DNA of 58,884 nucleotides, from positions 1 to 58,884 of the forward strand of contig NZ_JADMOP010000016.1 of assembly GCF_015558785.1 (NCBI RefSeq). The letters run 5' to 3'. A program made the translations under genes and the position numbers. This DNA is from Collinsella aerofaciens (GTDB lineage: Bacteria > Actinomycetota > Coriobacteriia > Coriobacteriales > Coriobacteriaceae). The notes beneath the pieces were generated by a model that did not search any database, was not told the DNA's origin, and worked only from the letters and a program-made list of their open reading frames with translations. The number at the start of each line of letters is the position of its first letter. Within the stretch, counting starts at the first letter, position 1. Positions 25,845-34,795 of the stretch are shown here, piece after piece.

Positions 25845-27065
25845 TTATGCCCCAACTTGGCCGCTCGCGTCCCAGAGCACGTTATCGGCGAGCGCGATTA
25901 GCACCTGCTGACAACGAACGATATCGGCGTGGGGCACATATTCGTTGGGCTTGTGCGCGAGCGCGAGCGACCCGGGACCGTAGCTCATGCAATTGCGGTT
26001 ACCTGTCTTGCCGGCAATGACGGCGGTGTCGGTGTAGCCGGTAAAGAAGCCGACGGTCGTGTCCGCGTCCGTCACGTCATCGGCGGCACGCTTGAGCGCT
26101 GCTAGAAGGGGAGAGTTCGGGTCGCGCTCGATGGCGGGGCGGTCGCCCGTCACGGTGTAGCTGCCATGGCAACCGGGAACGGCGGCTTCGGCGACGGCGA
26201 TGGCCTGCTCTACCATGCGCGTCGCGGCGGCCGTATCGGTCGGAGGCGTCAGACGCATGTCGACCCAGGCTTTGGCGCGGTCGGGTACGACGTAGGGGCG
26301 ATATCCGCCCTCGATTTGGCCAAACGTGATGGTCGAAGGCCCCAGCTCATCGTGCGCGGGCAGCGCCATAAACGCGCGACGGAGCGAACACACGACCTCG
26401 GCCATGGCGGCGACGGCATCCGCGCCCTTCCAGGGCTGGCTCGCATGCGCCGTCACGCCAGTCATTTCAATCTCGAACCACGTACGCCCCTTGTGCGCCA
26501 CCTGGATCTGTCCGTCGGTGGGCTCGGTGTCCAGCACCCATTCACGCGAGCCGACCCAGCCAGCATCGATCGTGGCCTCTGAGCCGCGCATAAAGTCCTC
26601 CTCGTCGACCGAGCAAATGAGTGAGAAGCCACGGCGGGGCAGCTTGCCTTCTGCCGCCACGCGCTCGAGCGTATGGACCAGTGCGGCAATGGCGCAGGCC
26701 AGGCCACCCTTCATATCGCAGGCACCGCGGCCATAGAGTTTATCGTTGCGCACGATCGCTCCGAGCGGCGGAATGTCCGCGTCCCAGCCATCGCCCAGTG
26801 TAACGGTATCCATATGGCAGATATAGACGAGCCGTGGCTCGTCGCTCAGTCCCGGCACGGTGACCATAAGGTTGCGGCGCCCGGGCAGCACCTCGAGTTC
26901 CTCAACCTGCACGGCATCGAGTACCGGATGGCTCAGCTGCGCCAACCGTTCCTCAACCAACGCTTTGATATAGCGTTCAATCTCGCCCTCATACGCACCT
27001 GGGTCGGAACTGTCGATCCGCACGAGCCCTTGCGTAAGCCGCCAGGCAAAATCTGTATCAACCAT
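25845..27065 (-). CDS. M20 family deacylase (DapE/ArgE-like)
   Basis: A 406-residue zinc amidohydrolase. YICHMDTVTLGDGWD gives the first metal His and catalytic Asp; GRGACDMKGGLA the bridging Asp; CSVDEEDFMRGSEATI the catalytic Glu pair; ATRMV to HADIVR covers the C-terminal lid and metal His. The dimerization domain (VAHKGRTWFEIEMTGVTAHASQPWKGADA) lies between. The pattern fits N-acyl amino acid deacylases such as succinyl-diaminopimelate desuccinylase or acetylornithine deacetylase, but these cannot be separated by eye and no lys or arg genes flank it. Start at 27065 follows GAGGTGCCT. Confidence 0.85.
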   Translation of the reverse strand: MVDTDFAWRLTQGLVRIDSSDPGAYEGEIERYIKALVEERLAQLSHPVLDAVQVEELEVLPGRRNLMVTVPGLSDEPRLVYICHMDTVTLGDGWDADIPPLGAIVRNDKLYGRGACDMKGGLACAIAALVHTLERVAAEGKLPRRGFSLICSVDEEDFMRGSEATIDAGWVGSREWVLDTEPTDGQIQVAHKGRTWFEIEMTGVTAHASQPWKGADAVAAMAEVVCSLRRAFMALPAHDELGPSTITFGQIEGGYRPYVVPDRAKAWVDMRLTPPTDTAAATRMVEQAIAVAEAAVPGCHGSYTVTGDRPAIERDPNSPLLAALKRAADDVTDADTTVGFFTGYTDTAVIAGKTGNRNCMSYGPGSLALAHKPNEYVPHADIVRCQQVLIALADNVLWDASGQVGA

Positions 27066-27143
27066 AGGCACCTCACAGATAGTTAGGTCAACATACAGAT
27101 TGTATGCCAAGAAGCGGCTCGGTGCATTTAATGGAGCGCTCAC

Positions 27144-27180
27144 AAAAACGGGGGCGCCTCTCGTGCGAAAGGCACCCCCG
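27144..27180 (-). terminator. Intrinsic terminator of serC-serA
   Basis: Reverse-strand stem cgggggtgcct / aggcgcccccg (11 bp, one G-T) followed by TTTTT (plus-strand aaaaa at 27144-27148). It is 63 nt downstream of the serA stop. Confidence 0.88.
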
Positions 27181-27197
27181 CGGGCATTCAATGTCAG

Positions 27198-27230
27198 TGA
27201 CGGGCAGGCCACATGGGGAGCTGCCCGTCA
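27198..27230 (-). other. Hairpin in the serA 3' region
   Basis: Perfect 10-bp arms tgacgggcag (27198-27207) and ctgcccgtca (27221-27230) between the serA stop and its terminator. There is no T-run; it could stabilise the transcript end. Confidence 0.5.
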
Positions 27231-27242
27231 GGTCAGTCGGCG

Positions 27243-28406
27243 CTACTTGATGACGCGCACGCGATACATCGACGGAATCTGCTTGAGCGCCTCGATGGTG
27301 CTGCTGTCCAGGTGCTCGTCGGTGTCGAACATGGTGTAGGCGTTCTCGCCGGCGGACTCGTTGGTCATACGCTGCACGTTGGCGTTGTCCTTGGCCAGGA
27401 TCGCCGTGATCTGGCCGATCATGTTGGGCACGTTGGCGTGCAGGCAGGCGATGCGGCTCGCGGCGCGCGCCTTGCCCATGCTGCAGGCGGGGTAGTTGAC
27501 GCTGTGCGCGATGTTGCCGTTTTCCAGGTAATCCTTGAGCTCACTAATGGCCATATCGGCGCAGTTGGCCTCGGCCTCGCCGGTGCCGGCGCCCGAGTGC
27601 GTGGTGATAAACGTATTGGGCATCTTGACGGTCTTGGGCGTGGCAAAGTCGCAGCTAAACCAGCTGAGCTTGCCCGCGCGCAGAGCGGCGTCGACGGCGT
27701 CTTCGTCGATAATGGTCTCGCGCGCGTAGTTGATGAGCACAGCCCCCGGGGCGAGCAGGTCAATCTGCTCGGTGCTGATCATGCCGATGGTGTCGGCCTT
27801 GCTGGGCACGTGCACGGTGAGATAGTCGCAGCCGCGGCAGAGGTCCTCGAGCGTGCCCACGCGCTGCACCTCTCGGCTCAGCACCCACGCGTGCTCGACG
27901 GAAATGAACGGATCGTAGCCGTAGACGTCCATGCCCAAATCGACGCAGGCGTTGGCGACCTTGGAGCCCACGTTGCCCAGACCGATGACGCCGATGCGCT
28001 TGCCCTTGAGCTCGCGGCCCACAAAGGCCTTCTTGGCCTTCTCGGCATCGACCTGAATCTCGGGGTCGTCGGCGTTGTCGCGCACCCAGTTCATCGACTG
28101 CACCACGCCGCGGCTTGAGAGCACCAGCATGCCCAGGACGAGCTCCTTGACGGCGTTGCTGTTGGCGCCGGGGGAGTTAAAGACCACGACGCCCTTCTTG
28201 GCGTACTCCTCGACGGGGATGTTGTTGACGCCGGCGCCGCAGCGGGCGATGGCGCGGATGCCCTCGGGCAGCTCGTAGCCGTGCAGGTCGGTGGAGCGCA
28301 TCAGGATGGCGTCGGCCTCCTCGGCGGTGCCCACAAACTCGTAGCCCTCGCCAAACTCGACTTTGCCGTCTTTAGTGATGTCATCGATGGTTTTGATCTT
28401 GCGCAT
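27243..28406 (-). CDS. serA: D-3-phosphoglycerate dehydrogenase
   Basis: A 387-residue NAD-dependent dehydrogenase that opens the phosphorylated serine pathway. The Rossmann dinucleotide motif is GKRIGVIGLGNVGSKVANAC; ILMRSTDLHGYEL and IARCGAGVNNIPVEE are substrate-domain motifs; NYARETIIDEDAV and the catalytic THSGAGTGEAEANCADM follow. The C-terminus (residues ~310-387) is an ACT-type domain (NVPNMIGQITAILAKDNANVQRM), giving possible serine feedback. Length fits the short type of PGDH with one ACT domain. It lies 69 nt downstream of serC on the same strand. Confidence 0.95.
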   Translation of the reverse strand: MRKIKTIDDITKDGKVEFGEGYEFVGTAEEADAILMRSTDLHGYELPEGIRAIARCGAGVNNIPVEEYAKKGVVVFNSPGANSNAVKELVLGMLVLSSRGVVQSMNWVRDNADDPEIQVDAEKAKKAFVGRELKGKRIGVIGLGNVGSKVANACVDLGMDVYGYDPFISVEHAWVLSREVQRVGTLEDLCRGCDYLTVHVPSKADTIGMISTEQIDLLAPGAVLINYARETIIDEDAVDAALRAGKLSWFSCDFATPKTVKMPNTFITTHSGAGTGEAEANCADMAISELKDYLENGNIAHSVNYPACSMGKARAASRIACLHANVPNMIGQITAILAKDNANVQRMTNESAGENAYTMFDTDEHLDSSTIEALKQIPSMYRVRVIK

Positions 28407-28475
28407 GGAAAACTCCTTAGCAGGTTTGGTTTAAACAGGTGGTTTGAAGTGGCTGGTCGGCCCGCGGGTTGCGGG

Positions 28476-29600
28476 CTAGTTAGATCGCGGGCTCAAACTA
28501 TGCTGCGCTTCGAAGTCCTTCATGTACGAGGCCAGTGCCTGCACGTCTTCCATGGTCACGGCGTTGTAGACGCTTGCGCGCATGCCGCCCACCAGGCGAT
28601 GGCCCTTGACGTTTTGAATCTGGTGCTCGGCCGCGCCTGCGACAAAGGCCGCGTCGAGTTCGGTGTCGCCGGAGCGGAAGGTAACGTTGGCGATGGAGTG
28701 GCTGTCGGCCTGCGTGGTGCCATGGAACAGCTCGCTGTGCTCGAGCAGGTCATAGAGCAGGTTGGCCTTGGCCCAGTTGCGTTCGGCCATGGCGGCAAGT
28801 CCGCCGGTCTCCTCGACCCAGTGGAACACCTTGCCGCATACGTAGATGCCAAAGGTGTTGGGCGTGTTGAGCATGGAGCCCTTGGCGGCTTGGGTCTTAA
28901 GGTCCATGTACTGCGGCGTCTGCGCAAAGGCGGGGCCATCTGTGATGAGGTCGTCGCGCACGATGACCACGGTCACGCCCGCGGCGCCGGCGTTTTTCTG
29001 CGCGCCGGCGTAGATGAGTCCGTAGCGTTCGACGTCGAGCGGCTGCGACAAAAAGCAGCTCGAGACATCGGCGACCAGCGGTACGTCGCCACAGTTGGGC
29101 AGCTCGTGGTACATGGTGCCAAAGATGGTGTTGTTCTGGCAGATGTAGACGTAGTCGAGCCCGTCGCCTGCGGCCTCGGCGGCAATGCGCGCGTTGATGT
29201 CGGCCATGTTGGGAATGCGGTCGAAATTGGTGTCCTCGGAGCTCGCGAGCAGCACGGCCTCGCCGTACTTGGCGGCCTCCTTGTATGCCTTGTTGGCAAA
29301 GTTGCCGGTCACGATGTAGCCGGCGCGGCCGCGGCGCATGAGGTTCATGGGGATGCCCGCAAACTGCAGCGTGGCGCCGCCCTGCAAAAACAGGACGCGG
29401 TAGTTGTTGGGGATGCTCAGCAGGCGACGCAGGGTTGCCTCGGCGTCGTCGATGATCTGCTGGTACATGCTAGATCGATGGCTCATCTCGAGCACGGACA
29501 TGCCGCAACCGCGGTAGTCCATCATCTCGTCGGCGATCTCGGCGAGCACGCTTGTGGGCAGCGCTGCCGGGCCAGCTGAGAAGTTGTGCACACGTGCCAT
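28476..29600 (-). CDS. serC: Phosphoserine aminotransferase
   Basis: A 374-residue PLP enzyme converting 3-phosphohydroxypyruvate to phosphoserine with glutamate. It opens RVHNFSAGPAALPTSVL, the SerC signature; SVLEMSHRSSMYQQI and LFLQGGATLQFAGIPMN are phosphate/PLP-binding; the PLP lysine is in IYAGAQKNAGAAGVTVVIV. Length is normal. AAGGGGGAAC precedes the ATG. With serA downstream it provides two of the three serine steps; serB is not in the window. Confidence 0.96.
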   Translation of the reverse strand: MARVHNFSAGPAALPTSVLAEIADEMMDYRGCGMSVLEMSHRSSMYQQIIDDAEATLRRLLSIPNNYRVLFLQGGATLQFAGIPMNLMRRGRAGYIVTGNFANKAYKEAAKYGEAVLLASSEDTNFDRIPNMADINARIAAEAAGDGLDYVYICQNNTIFGTMYHELPNCGDVPLVADVSSCFLSQPLDVERYGLIYAGAQKNAGAAGVTVVIVRDDLITDGPAFAQTPQYMDLKTQAAKGSMLNTPNTFGIYVCGKVFHWVEETGGLAAMAERNWAKANLLYDLLEHSELFHGTTQADSHSIANVTFRSGDTELDAAFVAGAAEHQIQNVKGHRLVGGMRASVYNAVTMEDVQALASYMKDFEAQHSLSPRSN

Positions 29601-29826
29601 CTTCTAGTTCCCCCTTGTAGTCGTTTGGACGTTCGGGTTACTTTAGCACAGTGGAGCGCCAGGCGCGACCGCATCACGGTAAAACTCGAGTGCGTCGCTA
29701 TGATTTACAGGATGGTTACATGGGGGAGGGGTGCTTTACTCCTCAGGCAAATCCAAATCTGCGAGCGAAGACATGAGGTTCCTAGGCGCTTGATCTCTTC
29801 GTCCTAAAGTAGCTACCTCCTAGTCA

Positions 29827-31428
29827 CTACGATGCTAGCGTGGCGATGACGGCTTCGTCGCCGGCGTATATTAGGGTGTTGCCGTCGGGGATGATCGTTT
29901 GGCCTTCGCGCTTGAGCATCACCACAATAAACGGATGTTTGCCTTGCGGCACATCGCACAGGCGCTGGCCGGCCAGGCGACCGTGGGGAGTCACGGTGAC
30001 CTCGCGCAGCGTAACTTCGGTACGCTCTTCGAACGTCGGCGCGGCCATCACCAGCAGATCGCCTTCCTGGATCACGGTGTCGCCATTGGGCAGTACCGGG
30101 TGCGCCCCGTCGCGCAGCACCAGGACCACGAGCATATTTGTGGCGCTGCCAATGTCCGCGAGCGAGCGTCCGGCAAACGGATGTCCAGCGCACACCTTGA
30201 GCTTTACAAACGACATGCCGTCCTCGTCGCGGTAGTCGTTAAAGGTGCGGCGCACGTCGCCGGTCGCATCGATCATATCGAGCTTCTTCGCCACCGCCGG
30301 CAGCAGCGAGCCCTGCACCACAATGCTCGACACGGCAATCACAAACACCAGGTCAAACAGGTCGTGACCGCCGGGGACACCGGCCACTACGGCAAAGAGG
30401 CTAAATACGACCGAAGCTGCGCCGCGCAGGCCTGCCCAGCTTACGAGCGCGACCTGGCGGGGGTTCGTCTTAAAGGGCGCCAGGAGCACGCCGACGGCGA
30501 TGGGACGGCTCACGAAGAGCATAAACGCCATGAGCGCCAGGCCCGGCAGCAGCATTTGCGGCAGGCGGGCGGGCGTCACGAGCAGGCCGAGCAAGAAGAA
30601 GATTGTCATCTCGGCCATCTCGGTGAGGGTGTCAAAGAAGTGCGCCATCTCGACCTTGCCGGTGATGTCGCTGGCGCCCAGTACAATGCCTGCCAGGTAC
30701 ACGGCCAAAAAGCCGTTGCCGCCCAGGTAGCTCGGCAGCGCGTAGGCGACGATGGCCACGGCGAACAAGAAGATGGTCTGCGCGTCCTTGGCCGTTGCGT
30801 GCGCGCGTTCAATCAGGCGGCCCGCCGCCCAGCCGATGGCGAGGCCCAGGCCCACGCCCAGGATAATCTGCTTGGCCAGCAGTGCGGGAATGTTGATGTC
30901 GCCGCCGGCCGCGAGTGTAGCGAGCACAGCGGTGAGCATGTAGGCGACGGGGTCGTTGGAGCCCGATTCGACCTCGAGCAGCGAGTCGGTGCCACCTCTC
31001 AGCGACAGACTGTGCTCACGCAGTACGCTAAAGACGCTCGCCGCGTCGGTGGATGCCACGACCGATCCCAGCAGCAGGCTGCCGATCCAGTCGATCCCCA
31101 GCGCGAAGTGGGCGAACACGCCGGTGATGCCGGCAGTGATGACGACGCCGAGCGTGCTCAGCAGCACCGCCGGCGCAGCGACGGGCTTGGCGCGGTCGAT
31201 ATTGGTGTTAAAGCCGCCGTAGAACATGATGAACAGCAGCGCCGTGCTGCAGACGGTTTCGGTGAGTGCGTAGTCGCTAAAGTCGATATGCGTCGGGCCG
31301 TTGACGCCCAACAGCATGCCCAGCGCGATAAAGATGAGCAGGGTGGGGAAGGGGAGTTTTTTGCCGACGGGTTTGATGGTCAGGCACAAAATGATGACGA
31401 GGCCGATAAAGAGAAGGATCTGGTTCAT
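29827..31428 (-). CDS. K+/H+ antiporter with RCK-C (TrkA_C) domains
   Basis: A 533-residue CPA1-type cation/proton antiporter of the CvrA/NhaP2 kind. About twelve membrane segments occupy residues ~5-385; GSVVASTDAASVFSVLREHSL and ESGSNDPVAYMLTAVLATL carry the conserved acidic residues of the ion path (TDA and ND). The cytoplasmic C-terminus has two TrkA_C-like modules (FVKLKVCAGHPFAGRSLADIGSATNMLVVLVLRDG and VTPHGRLAGQRLCDVPQGKHPFIVVMLKREG), typical of regulated K+ export. Cation choice (K+ or Na+) is inferred from this architecture. It is divergent from the metallophosphatase gene. Confidence 0.88.
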   Translation of the reverse strand: MNQILLFIGLVIILCLTIKPVGKKLPFPTLLIFIALGMLLGVNGPTHIDFSDYALTETVCSTALLFIMFYGGFNTNIDRAKPVAAPAVLLSTLGVVITAGITGVFAHFALGIDWIGSLLLGSVVASTDAASVFSVLREHSLSLRGGTDSLLEVESGSNDPVAYMLTAVLATLAAGGDINIPALLAKQIILGVGLGLAIGWAAGRLIERAHATAKDAQTIFLFAVAIVAYALPSYLGGNGFLAVYLAGIVLGASDITGKVEMAHFFDTLTEMAEMTIFFLLGLLVTPARLPQMLLPGLALMAFMLFVSRPIAVGVLLAPFKTNPRQVALVSWAGLRGAASVVFSLFAVVAGVPGGHDLFDLVFVIAVSSIVVQGSLLPAVAKKLDMIDATGDVRRTFNDYRDEDGMSFVKLKVCAGHPFAGRSLADIGSATNMLVVLVLRDGAHPVLPNGDTVIQEGDLLVMAAPTFEERTEVTLREVTVTPHGRLAGQRLCDVPQGKHPFIVVMLKREGQTIIPDGNTLIYAGDEAVIATLAS

Positions 31429-31681
31429 GGATAGTGTCCGCTCCTGGGTGGTTGGCGTGGCACGGTCAGTTGTCTGCGGTTATTTGTACCCAAAGATGGT
31501 GGGTTTATGGGGTTGGATTGCGGGCGTGCGCGATATCGTCATAGATGGCTGCCGTCTTTGCCTCTGCTCGGAAACCCTTTCCAGCTTTATTGCAACGGAG
31601 TACAATGGGTAACGTTTAAGTTCAACTTGAAGTTTTAGTTGCGGCACCGGGCTTCGGCCGCAATGCAAGGAGAGGCGTACC

Positions 31682-32521
31682 ATGGCGATCTATGTGACAT
31701 CTGATGCTCACGGGCACGTGCGTGCGCTTGACGAGGCCCTGTCTAAGATCTCTTTGACGTCCGACGACACGCTGTACGTGCTGGGCGACATGATCGATCG
31801 CGGGCCCGATCCGGTCGGCGTTATTAAGCTCGTGCGCTCGCTGCCCAACGCCCACGTGCTCAAGGGCAATCACGAGCAGATCATGCTCGATGCCATAATT
31901 GGCCAGGATCCGCTCGATGCCGAGACCTGGGATATCAACGGTGGCTGGACGACGCGTGAGCAGCTCAACGACATGGAATTTGAGGCATACGAGGAGCTCG
32001 TGCGATGGATGGCCGCGCTGCCGCTCTACGCGGTGGTCGAGACCGAGGAGCGCCCGTATCTGCTGGTACATGCCGGTATTGAGACCGAGGCGGCGCGGGC
32101 GTTTTTGCTTGAGCATGGCGTCGATTGTGCCGATGGCGTTGGAGCGGTGGGTGCCGATCGCGAGCTGCTGCAGCAGATGCTCGCGGTGCAGTCGTCCGAT
32201 GACCTGCTGTGGATTCGTCATGGCTATTGGGATGCGTCGACCGGGCTGCTTTCTGCCGAGGGCAAGGGCCCGGTCGTGGTGAGCGGTCACACGCCCACGG
32301 TATCGCTTGGGCGCTATTGCGAGGTCGGTGGTCTGGCGGGGCTCGATGAGGAATCGGGACGCGGGCAGATCGTGCGCTTGGGCGGCGAGGACACTGCTGG
32401 TGTGCCCGATCGCATCGACATCGACTGCGCCGCCGCCACCGGCTCCGAGTTCGGCCGCGTGGGCATCCTGCGCCTGGACGACGGGGCCGAGTTCTACGCG
32501 AACATCAACCCGGGCGAATAA
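31682..32521 (+). CDS. Calcineurin-like metallophosphatase
   Basis: A 279-residue metallophosphoesterase. Motifs: YVTSDAHGH (D-x-H), VLGDMIDRGPDPVGV (GDxxDRG), LKGNHEQIMLD (GNHE), then VHAGIE and VVSGHTPTV (GH-x-P) for the remaining metal His residues. This is the PPP/ApaH-like layout; likely substrates are phosphoproteins or dinucleotide polyphosphates, not decided by sequence. AAGGAGAGG precedes the ATG. A TACAAT hexamer at about 31600 is the likely -10. Confidence 0.88.
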   Translation: MAIYVTSDAHGHVRALDEALSKISLTSDDTLYVLGDMIDRGPDPVGVIKLVRSLPNAHVLKGNHEQIMLDAIIGQDPLDAETWDINGGWTTREQLNDMEFEAYEELVRWMAALPLYAVVETEERPYLLVHAGIETEAARAFLLEHGVDCADGVGAVGADRELLQQMLAVQSSDDLLWIRHGYWDASTGLLSAEGKGPVVVSGHTPTVSLGRYCEVGGLAGLDEESGRGQIVRLGGEDTAGVPDRIDIDCAAATGSEFGRVGILRLDDGAEFYANINPGE

Positions 32522-32565
32522 TCGGTGCAAGTGGTAGCTAATTTGGGAAGGGTTTTTTGACTTCT

Positions 32566-32602
32566 TTTGCCCTTCTGCCCGCTAATTGATTTCTCTGGGA
32601 CG
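32566..32602. repeat. Type C repeat (ctgggacggggatt loop), copy 1
   Basis: gattt-ctctgggacggggatt-aaataatc: a short hairpin with loop ctgggacggggatt, the same 14 nt as at 43621. The arms are weaker than in the second copy. Confidence 0.65.
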
Positions 32603-32633
32603 GGGATTAAATAATCATTTGGCTGCCCGCCGA

Positions 32634-32756
32634 CTAAGTGAGTAGACTTTTTTGGAAATGCCGAGCACCCAACATATTTGCCTCAATAAAACCGCAGGTC
32701 ACAGACTTGTGCTCTGTTGGTGTGGTCGGGGATTCGGTAAAAGTCTACTCACTTAG
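32634..32756. repeat. Intergenic element with 18-bp perfect inverted ends (element 1)
   Basis: Ends ctaagtgagtagactttt (32634-32651) and the exact complement (32739-32756). The interior holds taaaaccgcaggt (32687-32699), gacttg and ttggtgtggtcgggg. The core recurs on the opposite strand in the element at 53658-53807, whose ends have a different sequence. The rest of this 314-bp gap (32522-32835) holds the type C repeat and nothing else I recognise. Confidence 0.75.
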
Positions 32757-32835
32757 TTTTGCGTGATGAATATTGTCCGCAACGAGACCCCAGCCGGGGT
32801 GATTCCATCGCAAATTCCGGTGACCGGGCAGCTAA

Positions 32836-34416
32836 TTAGGCGCCGTATGGGTTGCGGTCGCGTTCTATGCGTTGGCGGATGTGGGCGTACTCGATAATCA
32901 GTAGCACCAGGAGTAGGGCCATGATGGCTAGGTAGCTCACCACAGCGCCCATCAGACCCAGCAGCTTAATCAAGATCACCGGCAGCACCACGCTTACGGC
33001 GAAGCAGATCAGGTAGATCTTGGTGACGTCTCCAGCGTGGCGTAGCACCGTGATGATGGCGTAGATAAAGTCGATGGCCGCGGTGACGCCGCCGGCGACG
33101 ACCATCAGCAACGCCAGCGTACGGTAGCGCTCAAAGCTGAGGCCGTACATAAAGCTCATGAGGGGAATACCGGGACCTGCCATAAATGCGGCGCACACGC
33201 CGGTGATGGCCACGATCAGCGCCATAACGGCAACAATAATCAGGTCAAAGCGACGACGCTTGCGAGGATTAGCCCAAATGCTCGACAAGCGCAGGAGCTG
33301 CGGTTTATAGATAAATCCAATGCTCAACAGAATAGCCTGCGCCGGAAAGAACAGGGCATTAAAGTACAGCTGATATTTGTATGCCAGCGTGCCTTCCATC
33401 ACAAACTTGGGCATGCTCTCAATTAGGTTGAACAGGAACAGTGCACCAAAGAGCGGGGCGCACTGGACAAACAGGTGGCCGACCTCGCGCAGGCTCACGC
33501 GGCGCGATTTTTCGGTCTCGAGCAGGGCGAGCGGCGCGGTGACCAGCACGAGCGAGGCGATCGCGGTGACACCCATGGCCATGGCCGCGATGGGCATGCT
33601 GCGCGTGAGGAACAGCGCCACGCTGAAGACCGCGATGACGCCGACGGAGCGTAGCGTTTGGCTCATTCCAGCCAAGTAGAGTTTGTCGGCCTGCTGCAGG
33701 CGGCCTTCGTACACGTCGGCGACGCCATCGATGACCTTATACAGGTAGACGCCCAGGCCGATCGTCGCCATCTGCGCATCATAGCCGCGGGCGCTGCTGT
33801 ACATGAGGCCGCAGCCTAGGGCGAGCGCTCCACAAAGCCAGCGGTTGAGCTGGTAGGAGGCAAAGGACGTCTTTTCGTCGATGTCTGAGACCTGGAAATT
33901 GCGCACGCCGTAGTTGCACGCGATCATGATGAGCGTGCCGGTGACAAAGGCGATGGAGAATTTGCCTGCTTCTTCGGCGCCCACGAGCTGCGTAGACACG
34001 ATGGTGAGCAACGGAAACGCCAGGCCCCATACGGCGGTGCCGAGGGTGTTCCAAAGATAGTCGCGGCTGGTGGCGTGCTCCTCGTATTCCGCTTCCTGCA
34101 TGGAGAAGCCGCCGCCGTAGACGGCGCCGAGCAGACGGTTCCACCAAGCGTTGACCATGCGGCGGACGGGGCCGGGCTCCCGATCGCGTTCGCGCCGGCG
34201 ACGTGTGGCTTGGCTGCTATCGGGTCCGCCGGCGTTGCGCTGGCTCAGCTCCTGGATGCGCGCGAGCTCTTCGGCCGTGTGGGAGGCGGGGAACAGGCCG
34301 TTCTCGATGCGGCCGCCCTGGGCCTTCGCGGCGCCGTCTTTCGATGCAGCGGGGTTGGAGATGCCGTTACGGCGGGCGATGGCGCGGCGAATGCTATCGA
34401 GGGGCGTGATGCTCAA
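32836..34416 (-). CDS. Polysaccharide flippase-like membrane protein (MATE/MOP superfamily)
   Basis: A 526-residue protein: a soluble, Arg/Gly-rich N-terminal region (~110 residues), then about twelve to fourteen membrane segments. LWNTLGTAVWGLAFPLLTIVSTQLVGAEEAGKFSIAF is typical of Wzx/polysaccharide-transport flippases, which move undecaprenyl-linked sugars across the membrane. TTG at 34416 is chosen because GAAAGGA lies 8 nt upstream; a longer frame to 34524 would run into a repeat cluster. The N-terminal extension is unusual for a flippase. No glycan synthesis genes adjoin, though a WecA/TagO-like transferase is encoded at 40947. Confidence 0.78.
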   Translation of the reverse strand: MSITPLDSIRRAIARRNGISNPAASKDGAAKAQGGRIENGLFPASHTAEELARIQELSQRNAGGPDSSQATRRRRERDREPGPVRRMVNAWWNRLLGAVYGGGFSMQEAEYEEHATSRDYLWNTLGTAVWGLAFPLLTIVSTQLVGAEEAGKFSIAFVTGTLIMIACNYGVRNFQVSDIDEKTSFASYQLNRWLCGALALGCGLMYSSARGYDAQMATIGLGVYLYKVIDGVADVYEGRLQQADKLYLAGMSQTLRSVGVIAVFSVALFLTRSMPIAAMAMGVTAIASLVLVTAPLALLETEKSRRVSLREVGHLFVQCAPLFGALFLFNLIESMPKFVMEGTLAYKYQLYFNALFFPAQAILLSIGFIYKPQLLRLSSIWANPRKRRRFDLIIVAVMALIVAITGVCAAFMAGPGIPLMSFMYGLSFERYRTLALLMVVAGGVTAAIDFIYAIITVLRHAGDVTKIYLICFAVSVVLPVILIKLLGLMGAVVSYLAIMALLLVLLIIEYAHIRQRIERDRNPYGA

Positions 34417-34444
34417 AGCGGGGTCCTTTCTATTGCTGCGCTCT

Positions 34445-34464
34445 AGTATAGACACCGCGGTGTC
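34445..34464 (-). promoter_or_regulatory. Palindrome at the flippase promoter
   Basis: gacaccgcggtgtc (34451-34464) is a perfect 14-bp palindrome directly upstream of a reverse-strand TATACT hexamer (34445-34450), itself about 30 nt before the TTG start. It is placed where a repressor or activator would act. Confidence 0.5.
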
Positions 34465-34518
34465 CGCTCGTGTTTTTGAACAGGTTGTTCGATAATTTCG
34501 GCGGCGCCATTCGGTAGT

Positions 34519-34655
34519 CGGCACTTAGGGACGTTCCTTATGTGCAGGCACTTTGGGAACGTCCCTAAGTGCCGGCATCTGGGGACACTCCTTGGCTGTT
34601 GCCTGTTCAAGAGTGTCCCCAACGACTAGTCGTTTAAGAACGTCCCCAATGACTA
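34519..34655. repeat. Type B repeat cluster, copy 4
   Basis: Perfect 19-bp arms cggcacttagggacgttcc (34519-34537) and its complement (34556-34574), then gccggcatctggggacactcc, and gagtgtccccaacgactagt continuing into cgtttaagaacgtccccaatgacta. It is the most complete copy in the window. It fills much of the gap between the flippase and pckA. Confidence 0.85.
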
Positions 34656-34705
34656 GGCCGCTTGCGTGCGATTTTTGACCGTTGGGCGGGCGCTTCGCCG
34701 TTGCC

Positions 34706-34754
34706 GCAAAAACGTTTTTGCATATCGGGTACAACGGGCTTTACGTGAGTAAAG
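34706..34754 (+). promoter_or_regulatory. Two palindromes upstream of pckA
   Basis: gcaaaaacgtttttgc (34706-34721) is a perfect 16-bp palindrome and ctttac-gtga-gtaaag (34739-34754) has perfect 6-bp arms. They end 42 nt before the pckA start. Both are candidate regulator sites for a gene normally under carbon control. Confidence 0.5.
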
Positions 34755-34795
34755 TGCGCGCCGCGTCCACGTGTCGCGCTTTTAAAGGAGGCCCC

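Noticed and set aside
34468-34492. Possible SOS (LexA) box gaacaggttgttc near the flippase promoter
   Set aside because: The Gram-positive box has GAAC and GTTC separated by 4 nt; here the gap is 5, and the gene has no link to DNA damage.
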